The translations under genes and the position numbers were made by a program. DNA of 36,435 bases from Gammaproteobacteria bacterium (GTDB lineage Bacteria > Pseudomonadota > Gammaproteobacteria > DSM-16500). Every line of letters starts with the position of its first letter. Within the stretch, counting starts at the first letter, position 1. Location: positions 1 through 36,435 of the forward strand of contig JAJPJH010000104.1 in NCBI GenBank assembly GCA_021324335.1. The letters run 5' to 3'. The notes below the pieces were generated by a model. It worked only from the letters and a program-made list of their open reading frames with translations, was not told the DNA's origin and did not search any database. Of the stretch, positions 1 to 9,282 are shown piece by piece.

Positions 1-733
1 GATTTAAGACAAACGTCATCCGATCTTGCCAGCCAAGTGCAAGTTGGATGGATTCACAGCCATCTTTGATAAATGATTGTACGCTACTAGCAAATAAATC
101 TTGTTGCTGGCAACGAATAATGCGGTTTTCTTGATTCGGATCTTGTAAGACACAATTTTTTTCAATAGAAAATGATGAAGGATATTGCTGATGCTTTAAC
201 CAGCTGGTTAATACCGCAGAAGGTTTTTTTAATTCCAGTGGATAGATTTCATCATTAAATGATTTTTTAAAGAGAGAAATAAATTGCTCAGCTTTTTTAG
301 CATTTGCCGAACCCAATATTAACCATTGATTTTTTGGGTCAATATAAGCATGAATTCGTAATAATTTTGTAAAAGCGCGGGGCAGTAATGTAATAATTAA
401 CTCATCTTTTAACGATAGCTTCTCTTTTTGGCGCACTTTTCTGGCTTCATTTAATTCAATTTGTTTAATTTTTTCAGCAAGTGTTTGATTAACAACTGTT
501 GCAGGAAGAATTTTTTCTTCTAGCTGTAAGCAAAGCATGGTGCACCCATTAATAGTTCGATGGAGCGGTGCTTCTGCTTCGTCATGATCTAATACAGGAA
601 CCCAGCCCATACTCGAATGCATAGAAGGCAAGCAGGGCGTAAAGCGGAATGGTGCTAATTTTTCAGCCATTTTTTCTAATGAATAAAGAGAGACATTAGA
701 TAATTGAAATATCTGGATTTGTTTAAACCACAT
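1..733 (-). CDS. rdgC: RdgC, recombination-associated protein (3' end outside window)
   Basis: RdgC is a nucleoid-associated DNA-binding protein that forms a ring dimer around duplex DNA and restrains RecA-promoted exchange. Translating the minus strand from the ATG at 733 gives an uninterrupted frame of 244 residues to the window edge. It begins MWFKQIQIFQLS and contains PFRFTPC, GWVPVL, EEKILPA, LLPRAF and LALGWQDRMTFVL, all in the family order. The E. coli protein is about 300 residues, so roughly the last 60 are missing because the window ends. It is divergent from ettA, with 150 bases between the starts. The call rests on recognising the family pattern; identity is near certain. Confidence 0.93.
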   Translation of the reverse strand, partial: MWFKQIQIFQLSNVSLYSLEKMAEKLAPFRFTPCLPSMHSSMGWVPVLDHDEAEAPLHRTINGCTMLCLQLEEKILPATVVNQTLAEKIKQIELNEARKVRQKEKLSLKDELIITLLPRAFTKLLRIHAYIDPKNQWLILGSANAKKAEQFISLFKKSFNDEIYPLELKKPSAVLTSWLKHQQYPSSFSIEKNCVLQDPNQENRIIRCQQQDLFASSVQSFIKDGCESIQLALGWQDRMTFVLN

Positions 734-883
734 TGTTTTCCCTTAACGTATCATTGTTGCTTGCAGAGGATCATAAAATAAACGGTTGCTATCATCAAGC
801 AGAAAGAAGGACGATATTTAATTTGCAGTATAGAGCAAAAAAAACGATAATGCACTTCCCCATTTAACATTAGAAAGAAGCGT

Positions 884-2560
884 ATGTCAGGACAATATAT
901 TTTTACTATGCAAGGGGTGGGAAAAATTGTTCCCCCTAAACGCGAAATTTTAAAAGAAATGTACTTATCTTTTTTTCCGGGCGCTAAAATCGGTGTGTTA
1001 GGATTAAACGGTGCAGGTAAATCCACTCTCTTGAGAATTATGGCAGGGATAGACAAAGAATTTCATGGCGAAGCTCGTCCATTACCCGGTATCAATATTG
1101 GTTATTTACCACAAGAGCCGCAACTCCATCCTCAAAAAAATGTTCGCCAAAATGTAGAAGATGGGTTAGGGGAAGGGATGGTGATGTTGTCGCGATATAA
1201 TGAAATCAGCCTAAAATTTGCTGAGCCGATGAGTGAGGATGAAATGAATGCGTTATTCGCTGAACAAGCGAAATTGCAAGATGCAATTGATGCAGCAGGA
1301 TTGTGGGATTTGGATCGGCGGTTAGAGATTGCAGCGGATGCCTTACGTTTGCCGCCATGGGAAGCAGATGTGACCAAATTATCAGGCGGTGAGCGTCGTC
1401 GTGTTGCTTTATGTCGCCTGTTATTGTCTAAACCGGATATGTTGCTTTTAGATGAACCGACTAATCATTTAGATGCAGAAAGTGTTGCTTGGTTAGAACG
1501 ATTTTTACATGACTATCCTGGTACCGTCGTGGCAGTTACACATGATCGTTATTTTCTCGATAATGTTGCAGAGTGGATTTTAGAATTAGATCGTGGTCAT
1601 GGTATTCCTTACAAAGGTAATTATTCTTCTTGGTTAGAACAAAAAGATAAACGTTTGGAGCAAGAAGAACGTCAGCAAGAAGCTTATCAAAAAGCATTAA
1701 AAGCAGAACTTGAATGGGTACGTAATAATCCAAAAGGACGGCAAGCAAAAAGTAAAGCACGTCTTGCTCGTTTTGAAGAAATGAATTCCCGTGAATTTCA
1801 AAAACGCAGTGAAACGCAAGAGCTCTATATTCCACCGGGTCCTCGCTTAGGTGATCTTGTTATTGAGGTAACTAATCTCAGTAAAAAATTTGGTGATCGA
1901 TTATTATTTGAAAATTTAAGTTTCAATATTCCACCGGGTTCAATTGTCGGAATCATTGGACCCAATGGTGCGGGGAAATCTACTTTATTTAAAATGTTAA
2001 TTGGTCAAGAAACACCGGATAGCGGTCAAATTCGTCTAGGTGATACAGTGAAGTTAGCTTATGTAGATCAAAGCCGTGATAATTTAGATGGTAGTAAAAC
2101 TGTCTGGCAAGAAATTTCAAATGAACAAGACATCATGATGATTGGTGCTTATCAAATGCAAACACGTTCCTATGTAGGACGTTTTAATTTCAAAGGCCAA
2201 GATCAACAAAAATTTATTAAGGATCTTTCAGGTGGTGAGCGTAATCGTGTTCATCTTGCAAAATTGTTAAGCAGTGGTGGAAATGTATTGTTGTTAGACG
2301 AGCCAACGAATGATTTAGATGTAGAAACGTTACGTGCATTAGAAGAAGCATTATTAAGTTTTCCCGGATGTGCGATGGTGATTTCACACGATCGGTGGTT
2401 TTTAGATCGTATTGCAACGCATATTTTAGCATTCGAAGGTGATAGTAATGTGGTTTTCTTTTCTGGTAATTATACTGAATACGAAGCAGATCGTTTGCAG
2501 CGCTTCGGTGAAATGGCGAAACAACCACATCGGATTAAGTATAAAAAATTAGAAAATTAA
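884..2560 (+). CDS. ettA: EttA, energy-dependent translational throttle ABC-F ATPase
   Basis: EttA is a soluble ABC-F protein that binds the ribosomal E site and gates entry into the elongation cycle according to the ATP/ADP ratio. The 558 residues match the usual length of about 555. There are two ATP-binding cassettes. The first has Walker [10 protein letters not shown] near 40-48, signature LSGGE at 166-170 and Walker [13 protein letters not shown] at 185-196. The second has GPNGAGKST near 359-367, LSGGE at 448-452 and [11 protein letters not shown] near 469-479. The linker at 245-320 holds the charged P-site tRNA interaction helix pair. There is no membrane segment, which separates it from transporters. 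A purine-rich ribosome site (AGAAAGAAG) precedes the ATG. The start and both ends match E. coli EttA (KRIKYK-like C-terminus). Confidence 0.96.
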   Translation: MSGQYIFTMQGVGKIVPPKREILKEMYLSFFPGAKIGVLGLNGAGKSTLLRIMAGIDKEFHGEARPLPGINIGYLPQEPQLHPQKNVRQNVEDGLGEGMVMLSRYNEISLKFAEPMSEDEMNALFAEQAKLQDAIDAAGLWDLDRRLEIAADALRLPPWEADVTKLSGGERRRVALCRLLLSKPDMLLLDEPTNHLDAESVAWLERFLHDYPGTVVAVTHDRYFLDNVAEWILELDRGHGIPYKGNYSSWLEQKDKRLEQEERQQEAYQKALKAELEWVRNNPKGRQAKSKARLARFEEMNSREFQKRSETQELYIPPGPRLGDLVIEVTNLSKKFGDRLLFENLSFNIPPGSIVGIIGPNGAGKSTLFKMLIGQETPDSGQIRLGDTVKLAYVDQSRDNLDGSKTVWQEISNEQDIMMIGAYQMQTRSYVGRFNFKGQDQQKFIKDLSGGERNRVHLAKLLSSGGNVLLLDEPTNDLDVETLRALEEALLSFPGCAMVISHDRWFLDRIATHILAFEGDSNVVFFSGNYTEYEADRLQRFGEMAKQPHRIKYKKLEN

Positions 2561-2592
2561 CCATCAAATTCATCAAAATTAACGCTCAATTA

Positions 2593-2646
2593 GTGTGCTG
2601 TTTTTACTTAAATTTTTATTAATTTTTATTTATAAAAACAGCACAC
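2593..2646. repeat. Perfect 14-bp inverted repeat, likely terminator region of ettA
   Basis: GTGTGCTGTTTTTA (2593-2606) is exactly repeated as its reverse complement (2633-2646). The 26-base loop is almost pure A/T. It starts 33 bases after the ettA stop and lies before the mltD-like promoter. A long loop and no clean run of T after the stem make it an unusual intrinsic terminator. It may instead be a protein-binding or mRNA-stabilising element. The stem is seen directly; its role is inferred. Confidence 0.6.
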
Positions 2647-2702
2647 GATTTAAAAAAATCAATAACTTAGCTTCCAAATCAGAAAAAAATCGATAAGAAG
2701 GG

Positions 2703-2731
2703 TTGTCTCAGCATCCATTTTTTAGTAATAT
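2703..2731 (+). promoter_or_regulatory. Putative sigma70 promoter for the mltD-like gene
   Basis: TTGTCT (2703-2708) and TAATAT (2726-2731) are separated by exactly 17 bases, with 4 of 6 consensus matches in each box. The predicted transcription start falls at about the ATG at 2738. No Shine-Dalgarno sequence lies before that ATG, so the transcript could be leaderless. Confidence 0.4.
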
Positions 2732-2737
2732 ATCGCG

Positions 2738-3706
2738 ATGCAATTAATACTCAGTCGTTCAAAATTTCTAATATTAGCTGTATTGAGTTGTATTCTCTTA
2801 ATCATTTGGAATAGTAGCAGCATTAATAATAATTTAGATGTTGTTCGTTTTGTTCCAATTGATATAGATGAAAACTCAAGTAGTAACTCAGCTAGTTCTA
2901 CGGTATGGGACAGTTTGCGTAGTGAATTCAAACTGGATCACAATGTCCAGTCTTCACGAGTGCAAGCTGAGATCCGTAATTTACTATCTGATCCGGATAA
3001 GTTATCTCAAATTCTCCGGGCAGCAGGTCCTTATATTTATTTTATTCATAAACAAACACAAGCACGCGGATTGCCAGCAGAATTAGCGTTAATACCTTTT
3101 GTTGAAAGTGAATTTAATCCGAATGATCACTCCACTAAAGGTGCAACAGGTCTTTGGCAATTAATGCGCGGGACGGCACATGAACTCGGTATTAAAGTAA
3201 AAGCGGGTTATGATGGTCGTCGGAATGTTATTGATTCCACTAAAGCAGCTTTAGCTTACTTTAAAGATTTAGGAAACGAATTCAAAGGTAATTGGTATTT
3301 AGCTATTGCAGCATATGATTGTGGTCAAGCAAAAGTTGAATCGGTTAAACGTCGTACCGGTAGTGATAATTATTGGAATTTACCCTTACCAAAAGAAACT
3401 AAGTATTATGTCCCACGATTATTAGCTGTTGCTGAAATTGTACAGCATCCACAGAAATATGGTGTGCAATTACCACCGATTAGTAATGAACCTTATTTCA
3501 CTGAAGTGAAAGTAACAAAATCAGTTAGCTTACCTACCGTCGCTAAATCATCAGGGATTAGTCTTGCAACATTAACCACTTTAAATCCTGATTATAATCA
3601 TGGGCCCATTGCTAAAAATGGTGCTTATTCTTTATTGATTCCTGTTGAAAAAGAAACTATTGTTAAAGAACAACTTGCTGGTAAAATAGCTGCAATTAAC
3701 CAGTAA
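2738..3706 (+). CDS. MltD-type lytic murein transglycosylase, short form
   Basis: This is a membrane-attached enzyme that cleaves the MurNAc-GlcNAc bond of peptidoglycan to give 1,6-anhydro ends. An N-terminal hydrophobic anchor spans residues 10-25. The SLT (family 1) domain covers about 90-235. Glu123 in PFVESEFNP is the expected catalytic acid, followed by ATGLWQLM (136-143) and AAYDCG (191-196, where the family usually has AAYN). Residues 253-302 match the segment that follows the catalytic domain in E. coli MltD. The protein stops there at 322 residues, against about 450, so the usual C-terminal LysM peptidoglycan-binding repeats are absent. No lipobox is seen. The next gene follows after 13 bases, suggesting cotranscription. 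Confidence 0.85.
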   Translation: MQLILSRSKFLILAVLSCILLIIWNSSSINNNLDVVRFVPIDIDENSSSNSASSTVWDSLRSEFKLDHNVQSSRVQAEIRNLLSDPDKLSQILRAAGPYIYFIHKQTQARGLPAELALIPFVESEFNPNDHSTKGATGLWQLMRGTAHELGIKVKAGYDGRRNVIDSTKAALAYFKDLGNEFKGNWYLAIAAYDCGQAKVESVKRRTGSDNYWNLPLPKETKYYVPRLLAVAEIVQHPQKYGVQLPPISNEPYFTEVKVTKSVSLPTVAKSSGISLATLTTLNPDYNHGPIAKNGAYSLLIPVEKETIVKEQLAGKIAAINQ

Positions 3707-3719
3707 AAGTTGCAGAATA

Positions 3720-5003
3720 ATGAATACTCAAATTTCTGACCTTATTGATACCCATTTTAAAAGTTTCCCTGGTGATGTGAGCCCTCTACAATTAACAGAG
3801 ATTGGTAAACAGCAATGGAATATTTTAAAAGGAGATGTTCCTTTGCCAGCAGCGGTCTTATTAAAAAGTGCGTTAGAAAATAATGCACGGTGGATGCAAA
3901 ATTTTCTACGTTATACGCAAGTTAGTTTAGCACCACATGGTAAAACCAGCATGTCACCCCAATTATTTAAACAACAATTGGCGGATGGTGCTTGGGGAAT
4001 TACGGTGGCAACCTATCAACAGTTTTATGTTTGTTGGCAAATGGGTGTTCGTCATATTTTAATGGCGAATCAATTAGTCGATCCTGCTAGTATTCGCGGC
4101 GTTTTTGCTGTTCTACAGAAAGATCCTCAGCTGCATTTTTATTGTCTCGTTGACTCATTAGCAGCAGCTGATTTATTAAATAAACACGCTCAACAATGGC
4201 AATTGAATAAACCTGTTGATGTATTATTAGAAGTAGGGCTCCCCAGTGTGAAAGGTGGCCGTACAGGTTGTCGTGATATAAATGAAGCACTTACTGTTGC
4301 TAACTATATTTCTACTCTTCCTACTTTACAATTAGCTGGCATAGAATGTTTTGAAGGTCTTTTCCCGAATATAACGGAAGTAGAAACCTTATTAAATCAG
4401 GTGACAACAGTAGCAACACTATGCGATGAATAGCATTTATTTGATGGAACTCCCGAAATTTTATTAACAGCAGGTGGTTCCAGCTATTTTGATGTAGTCG
4501 TCCGTTGTTTTCAGTCTACTTCTCTGAGTAAACCTACGCGTATTGTAATTCGCAGTGGTTGTTATCTGACACATGATTCAAAATTTCAAGCTAGTATGTT
4601 TCAGCATCTACTCAAACGTTTACCTGAAAATTTTCCTCTTCAAGCTTCATTTGCGCCTGCACTTGAAATTTGGTCAGTTGTTCAATCTCGTCCTGAACCT
4701 CAATTAGCTATTTTATCGTTTGGGAAACGAGATGCTTCTTATGATATTGATTTACCTGTTCCTCATGCCTGGTTTAATGCAGAAAGACACGGAGTCCCTC
4801 AACCAGTATCCTCCCAATGGGAAATTTTCAAACTTAACGATCAACATGCTTTTTTACGATTACCACCTGAGGCCTCTTTGGCTGTTGGTGATTTCGTTAG
4901 CTGCGGCATTTCGCATCCATGCACCACCTTTGATAAATGGAAACTGTTATATCTGGTGGATGATGCTTATACTATTGTGGATGCAATAAAAACTTATTTC
5001 TAA
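3720..5003 (+). pseudogene. D-serine deaminase-like / amino-acid deaminase PLP enzyme, interrupted by an in-frame TAG
   Basis: The intact frame would encode 427 residues of the alanine-racemase-fold, PLP-dependent family that includes DSD1-type D-serine dehydratases and D-threonine aldolases (COG3616-like). LAPHGKTSMSPQLF carries the expected PLP lysine, Lys75. The C-terminus has SHPCTTFDKW, with the His and Cys that bind Zn in DSD1 enzymes. A TAG at 4431-4433 (codon 238) breaks the gene, yet the same frame continues without other stops through LLTAGGSSYFDVV to the natural C-terminus. This looks like a single point mutation, for example from CAG, in an otherwise well-preserved gene. The N-terminal piece lacks the metal site and is probably inactive. 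Suppression of the stop cannot be excluded from sequence alone. Confidence 0.85.
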
Positions 5004-5022
5004 GAAGAATTCTGGAGGCAAG

Positions 5023-5640
5023 ATGAAGAAATTACTCGTTACCATGCTGAGCCTGATCAGTATCAGTACGGCTTATGCAGGTGATTTTTTTGGGTCTACG
5101 CATTTGGTGGGATCTGATATCGGCCAAGCGAATATTTATGGTCCAGCTGATTTAGAACAGGTCAAAGCAAGTTCTCTAGCCATCCATGGACCTTTACGGT
5201 TTAAAAATCTAGAAGTCGCTCAAACCACCCATATTATGGGTCCTGTTTTAAATAGCCAAGATGGAAAATTTGGTACCCTCACGATCGCTGGTCCGTTTGA
5301 AGCTGCACAAGTAGTATGTCAGGGTTTAAATGTCACAGGGCCTGTGGATGTTAAGTCCCTTTCTGTTCAAGGAACAACGGAGATAATTGGTCCTTTGAAG
5401 GCAGAAGATAGTCATCTCCAAAATTTAATAATTAGATCAGACGAAGTTACTTTAGTTAATTCGGTGGTAAATAACATTCTAGTCAAAGCTACTAATAACA
5501 AAGAGCAAACGATTTATTTACAACGTCAAAGCGTGGTAGAAGGCAATATTAATTTTGAATCGGGAAGAGGGGTAGTGGAAGTAAAAGATAAAAGCGTTAT
5601 CCATGGTACCGTGACCGGTGGAAAAATAGCACGGAAATAA
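5023..5640 (+). CDS. Secreted solenoid protein with 17-residue G-P repeats (bactofilin-like C-terminus)
   Basis: Function unknown. The signal peptide is clear (MKKLLVTMLSLISISTAYAG, likely cleaved near residue 19), so the mature protein is periplasmic or exported. The motif [I/V]-x-G-P recurs with G at residues 40, 56, 73, 90, 106 and 123, a spacing of 16-17. This predicts six turns of a beta-solenoid. The last third loses the GP but keeps an alternating hydrophobic pattern ending in SVIHGTVTGGKI, which resembles bactofilin or polymer-forming folds. One cysteine lies at about residue 99. A strong ribosome site (GGAGG) precedes the ATG. It sits between the broken deaminase and zapE; zapE starts 8 bases later, so the two may be cotranscribed. 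The repeat is seen directly; the fold and location are inferred. Confidence 0.75.
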   Translation: MKKLLVTMLSLISISTAYAGDFFGSTHLVGSDIGQANIYGPADLEQVKASSLAIHGPLRFKNLEVAQTTHIMGPVLNSQDGKFGTLTIAGPFEAAQVVCQGLNVTGPVDVKSLSVQGTTEIIGPLKAEDSHLQNLIIRSDEVTLVNSVVNNILVKATNNKEQTIYLQRQSVVEGNINFESGRGVVEVKDKSVIHGTVTGGKIARK

Positions 5641-5647
5641 TAACTTA

Positions 5648-6718
5648 ATGATGACGCCCTTAGATTATTATCGCGAACAATATCATAAAGGATGGATTCA
5701 AGAGGATCCGCAGCAATTGCATGCATTAGCTCATTTGCAAGTGTTATTTGTTAATTTATTACAAGAGCATAAAGAACGAGCTGGTCTCTTAGCACGGCTG
5801 CGCAAACCGCAGCTAGTGCAAGGGCTTTATTTATGGGGTGGAGTAGGGATTGGTAAAACTTTTCTGATGGATTGTTTTTATCATTGCATTCCCTTCGCTG
5901 AAAAAAAGCGTATGCACTTTCATCAATTCATGGCTTTTATTCACCAAGAATTAAAAAAATACCAAGGTAAAAAAGACCCCTTACAATTTATTGCTAAAAA
6001 TTTGGCGAAAGAAACACAGTTATTATGTTTTGACGAATTAGTTGTGTCGGATATTGTTGATGCCATGTTATTAGGGCATTTATTTAAGGCGCTATTTTCA
6101 AATGGTATTTGTTTAGTCGTCACATCAAATACCGCGCCCGATGAGTTGTATAAAAATGGCTTGCAGCGCCCATTATTTTTACCGGCCATCGCTTTGTTAA
6201 AACAGCATACCTCAGTGATGCATATTTTCACCCAGACAGATTATCGTTTACGCCATTTAAGTGCAGCAGGTGTATTTTATACGCCTAATGATGATCTTGC
6301 CCAAGAAGAAATGGAAAAATGTTTTGCAGCTTTAACAGACGGAGAATTAATGAGTGTTACGCCGATTGAAATTAATAATCGTTCTATTACCATAAAAAAA
6401 CAAGCGGGTGGTGTGATTTGGTTTGATTTTAACAACATTTGTAACGTTCCTCGTAGTCAACACGATTATTTAGTGATCGCACAGCAATACCATACCGTTT
6501 TTATTAGCGATGTGCCTGTTATTTCATCAAAAAATATTATTTCCTTGTTTATTCGATTAATCGATGTGTTGTATGATGCACGAATCAGAGTTGTGATATC
6601 GTCAGCCGCGGCAGTAGAGGAAATTTATAGTCAAGGCGACATGATGGTTGAGTATATCCGTACTCGTTCACGATTATTGGAAATGCAGTCAGAGGCGTAT
6701 TTTTCAAAAGTAGCTTGA
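5648..6718 (+). CDS. zapE: ZapE/AFG1-type ATPase, cell division protein
   Basis: ZapE is a P-loop ATPase of the AFG1/LACE1 family that associates with the Z-ring and destabilises FtsZ polymers in E. coli under stress. The 356 residues are close to the family's 370 or so. Walker A is GGVGIGKT at 64-71 and Walker B is LLCFDE at 125-130. VTSNTAPDELYKNGLQR is the conserved sensor region near 158-175, and DYRLRHL follows near 195-201. No signal peptide or membrane segment is present. Two Met codons are adjacent at the start, with no strong ribosome site, so translation may be coupled to the solenoid gene that ends 8 bases upstream. Confidence 0.93.
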   Translation: MMTPLDYYREQYHKGWIQEDPQQLHALAHLQVLFVNLLQEHKERAGLLARLRKPQLVQGLYLWGGVGIGKTFLMDCFYHCIPFAEKKRMHFHQFMAFIHQELKKYQGKKDPLQFIAKNLAKETQLLCFDELVVSDIVDAMLLGHLFKALFSNGICLVVTSNTAPDELYKNGLQRPLFLPAIALLKQHTSVMHIFTQTDYRLRHLSAAGVFYTPNDDLAQEEMEKCFAALTDGELMSVTPIEINNRSITIKKQAGGVIWFDFNNICNVPRSQHDYLVIAQQYHTVFISDVPVISSKNIISLFIRLIDVLYDARIRVVISSAAAVEEIYSQGDMMVEYIRTRSRLLEMQSEAYFSKVA

Positions 6719-6733
6719 TAATAAGGAGACGTT

Positions 6734-6895
6734 ATGAAGTTCTATACAGGGATAGTGGTAACGGGAATAATGTTGAGTGTATTAAATGGATGTGCAAATA
6801 CGACCGACCAACATACACTTGGCTTACAAGATTTTCAATCTAAGACGCTGCCAACCGGAGGCAGTGATGCAGCCTTAGCAGCCCATAAAATGTAA
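6734..6895 (+). CDS. Small predicted lipoprotein, 53 residues
   Basis: This short gene has an excellent ribosome site (AAGGAG, about 6 bases before the ATG). It encodes MKFYTGIVVTGIMLSVLNGC followed by a polar, Ala/Thr-rich tail. LNGC at residues 17-20 fits a lipobox, with Cys20 as the lipidated residue and Ala21, Asn22 next. The product would be a roughly 34-residue lipoprotein. The gene lies 15 bases after zapE and 23 before kup. No family is recognised. Confidence comes from the ribosome site, the lipobox and the spacing. Confidence 0.65.
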   Translation: MKFYTGIVVTGIMLSVLNGCANTTDQHTLGLQDFQSKTLPTGGSDAALAAHKM

Positions 6896-6918
6896 GATTG
6901 AATAGTTAGAATACCTAA

Positions 6919-8793
6919 ATGCCAAACAATGATCACAAAAAAATTGTCACCTTATCGCTGGGCGCCCTTGGCGTTGTTTATGGCGATATTGGAACCAGCC
7001 CGCTTTATGCATTACAACAAACGCTGTCAGGTTTACCCATTACGGTTGAGAATGTCTTCGGCGTCTTGTCTTTAGTATTTTGGGCGCTTATTGTAGTGAT
7101 TTCAACTCGATATATTACCGTGTTTTTAAACGCGAATAATGATGGTGAAGGCGGGGTATTAGCGCTAGTCGCATTATTAAAACGACAAGGTAAAAAATTT
7201 CCGCAATTATTATTTCTAATAGGTATTGTCGGAGCAGGATTATTGCTGGGTGATGGGATGATTACACCGGCTATTTCTGTGATCAGTGCAGTGGAAGGAT
7301 TAAAAGTTATTTCACCGGAATTTTCTCATTTAATCGTGCCTATTTCATTTCTTATTTTATTGGTTCTTTTTCTTGCACAGCGTTTTGGAACAGGTAATAT
7401 TGGCTTTACTTTCGGCCCAATTTTATTGGGTTGGTTTATGACGATTGCTACAATAGGCGCTATTGCTATTTTTCATTATCCCATGGTGATACATGCAATT
7501 AATCCTTATTATGCGTTTTTATTTTTCTATCATGGCGGCTGGCATGCTTATTTATTATTAAGCGGCATCTTCTTAGTGATCACCGGTGCAGAAGCAATGT
7601 ATGCTGATTTAGGTCATTTTGGAAAAACACCTATTCGCATAGGCTGGCTCTGCGTTGCGCTGCCTGCATTGCTGGTAAATTATTTCGGACAAGGTGCGAA
7701 TTTATTACAAAACCCATCAGCTATTTCCAATGTATTCTATGCACTTTCCCCGTCATGGTTTTCTTATCCATTACTTATTATTGCTACTCTCGCCACTATT
7801 ATCGCTTCCCAAGCTGTTATTTCTGCTAGTTTTTCTCTTGCGAGACAAGCAATTTTATTAAACGTTTGTCCGCGGTTACCGATAGTTTATACGTCAAAAG
7901 AAGAACAAGGGCAGGTATATGTTCCGCAAGTCAATTTGATTCTTGCTGTTGGAACTCTCTCATTAGTAGCCGTATTTTAAAGTTCCACAACATTAGCAGC
8001 TGCTTTTGGAATGGCTGTTAACTTAGTGATGATTATTGTTTCTATATTAGTGATATGTGTAGCGCGTTTAATTTGGAAATGGTCAATTTTAAAAGTAATC
8101 GGAGTATTCTCTCTATTTACACTGATTGATTTTGCTTTTCTAGGCGCGAACCTTCACAAAATTCAACAAGGCGCCTGGATTCCTCTCGCCTTTGCATTAT
8201 TAACCAGCATTATTATGATTACCTGGGGAAAAGGTATAGAGTTACTGCGCTCTTCTTATTATATGAACAAAGTGGCGCTCCCTGATATTATTCATAAACT
8301 GGATCGTTCTAAATTAAATTATGTAGAAGATATCATAGCCGTTTTTATTACTGATTTTTATGATAAAAGCGGCGGAAGTTTTTTACATTATCTTAAACTT
8401 AATCACATTATGCCTAAACAAGCTTTAATTGTAAGTATTGCTACTGAAAATTATCCTTATATCTCTGAAAAAAACCGTTACGAAATAAAAGAAATTTTTG
8501 AAGGTATTTATAGTTTAGTGCTGCATTACGGCTTTATGCAAACTATTAATCTGCCTCGTGCATTAGAGATAGGTGAAAGGATGAAAATCTTTCCTTTTCC
8601 GGTGGACCATAATAAAACCATTTATATGGTGGAATTTGTCCATATAGCTATGACTAAGAAAAAATATCCTCGATTATTCTATTGGCAGAAAAGATTATTT
8701 AGTTTTCTATTGCGCAATTCAGAATTTGAGATTGAGTTTTTTCACTTACCTTATAATAAAACAATTGCTATTGGGACTTATTGTGAAATTTAA
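6919..8793 (+). pseudogene. kup: Kup potassium uptake protein, interrupted by an in-frame TAA
   Basis: Kup (Trk-independent, KUP/HAK/KT family) imports K+ with H+ across the inner membrane. The full frame would give 624 residues, the usual family length. The N-terminal half has VVYGDIGTSPLYAL, NNDGEGGVLALVALL, LLGDGMITPAISV and GAEAMYADLGHFG, all Kup signatures. TAA at 7978-7980 (codon 354) falls inside a transmembrane stretch, between LVAVF and SSTTLAAAFGMAV. E. coli has F-E-H-S-S-N-L-A-A-A-Y-G at this place. The frame then continues intact through the remaining helices and the cytoplasmic domain to IAIGTYCEI. A single substitution such as AAA, CAA or GAA to TAA explains it. Half-proteins are unlikely to transport potassium. 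Confidence 0.9.
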
Positions 8794-8856
8794 TTGTTGA
8801 TGTAAGGGGTTAAAGGAGTTTTAGCACTCACCTCAAATAGAAAATGCATCAACAAT
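8793..8856. repeat. Inverted repeat downstream of kup
   Basis: ATTGTTGATG (8793-8802) pairs perfectly with CATCAACAAT (8847-8856), and two further bases pair if one G-T wobble is allowed. The loop is about 44 bases and no T-run follows, so it is a weak terminator candidate. The rest of the space up to 8983 contains a TATAAT box at 8867-8872 with no good -35, and nothing else firm. Confidence 0.4.
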
Positions 8857-8983
8857 ATAGACAAGGTATAATGAAGTTTTCACTACCATCTACTGCCATA
8901 ATGTGTTTATAAGCATCCTGTAATCCTTTCTGCGTAGCGTCATAGCTATATAAGCAAATGTATTATGAGAGGAGGACATTATT

Positions 8984-9196
8984 ATGAAATATACTTATAC
9001 TGCAAAAATTTATCTTGAAGATGGCGAAGTGATTTTGCATTCAGGGAATAATGTTGAAGAATTAATGGTTTGGATGCATGGGCAAGCAGAGGCAAGTTTT
9101 GGTGATATGAATGGAGAAATTATTGATAATAAAACTCATCATGTAGTCAAACATTTTCAATATACGCCACCATTCAGTGATTTTACTCATGATTAA
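8984..9196 (+). CDS. Small hypothetical protein, 70 residues
   Basis: Unrecognised. A strong Shine-Dalgarno (GAGGAGG) ends about 10 bases before the ATG, so the gene is probably real. The product is acidic, soluble and has no signal peptide. The pattern KYTYTAKIYLEDGEVI, a helix around 24-35 and then GEIIDNKTHHVVKHFQY suggests a small alpha/beta fold with strands at both ends. It follows the broken kup and precedes the truncated glycosylase. No function can be given. Confidence 0.65.
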   Translation: MKYTYTAKIYLEDGEVILHSGNNVEELMVWMHGQAEASFGDMNGEIIDNKTHHVVKHFQYTPPFSDFTHD

Positions 9197-9282
9197 TTTA
9201 TAGCTTATTTTTTACCAATAAAAAATTGGGTTGAATCCCTCACTATAGCATCGTATAAAAAGGAAATAAAAATAGGTGCAAT

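Noticed and set aside
4431..7980. Recoding of TAG and TAA as sense codons
   Set aside because: Both stop types end many other genes here in the usual way (for example TAA of ettA, TAG of the SDR gene), so an altered genetic code is not supported.
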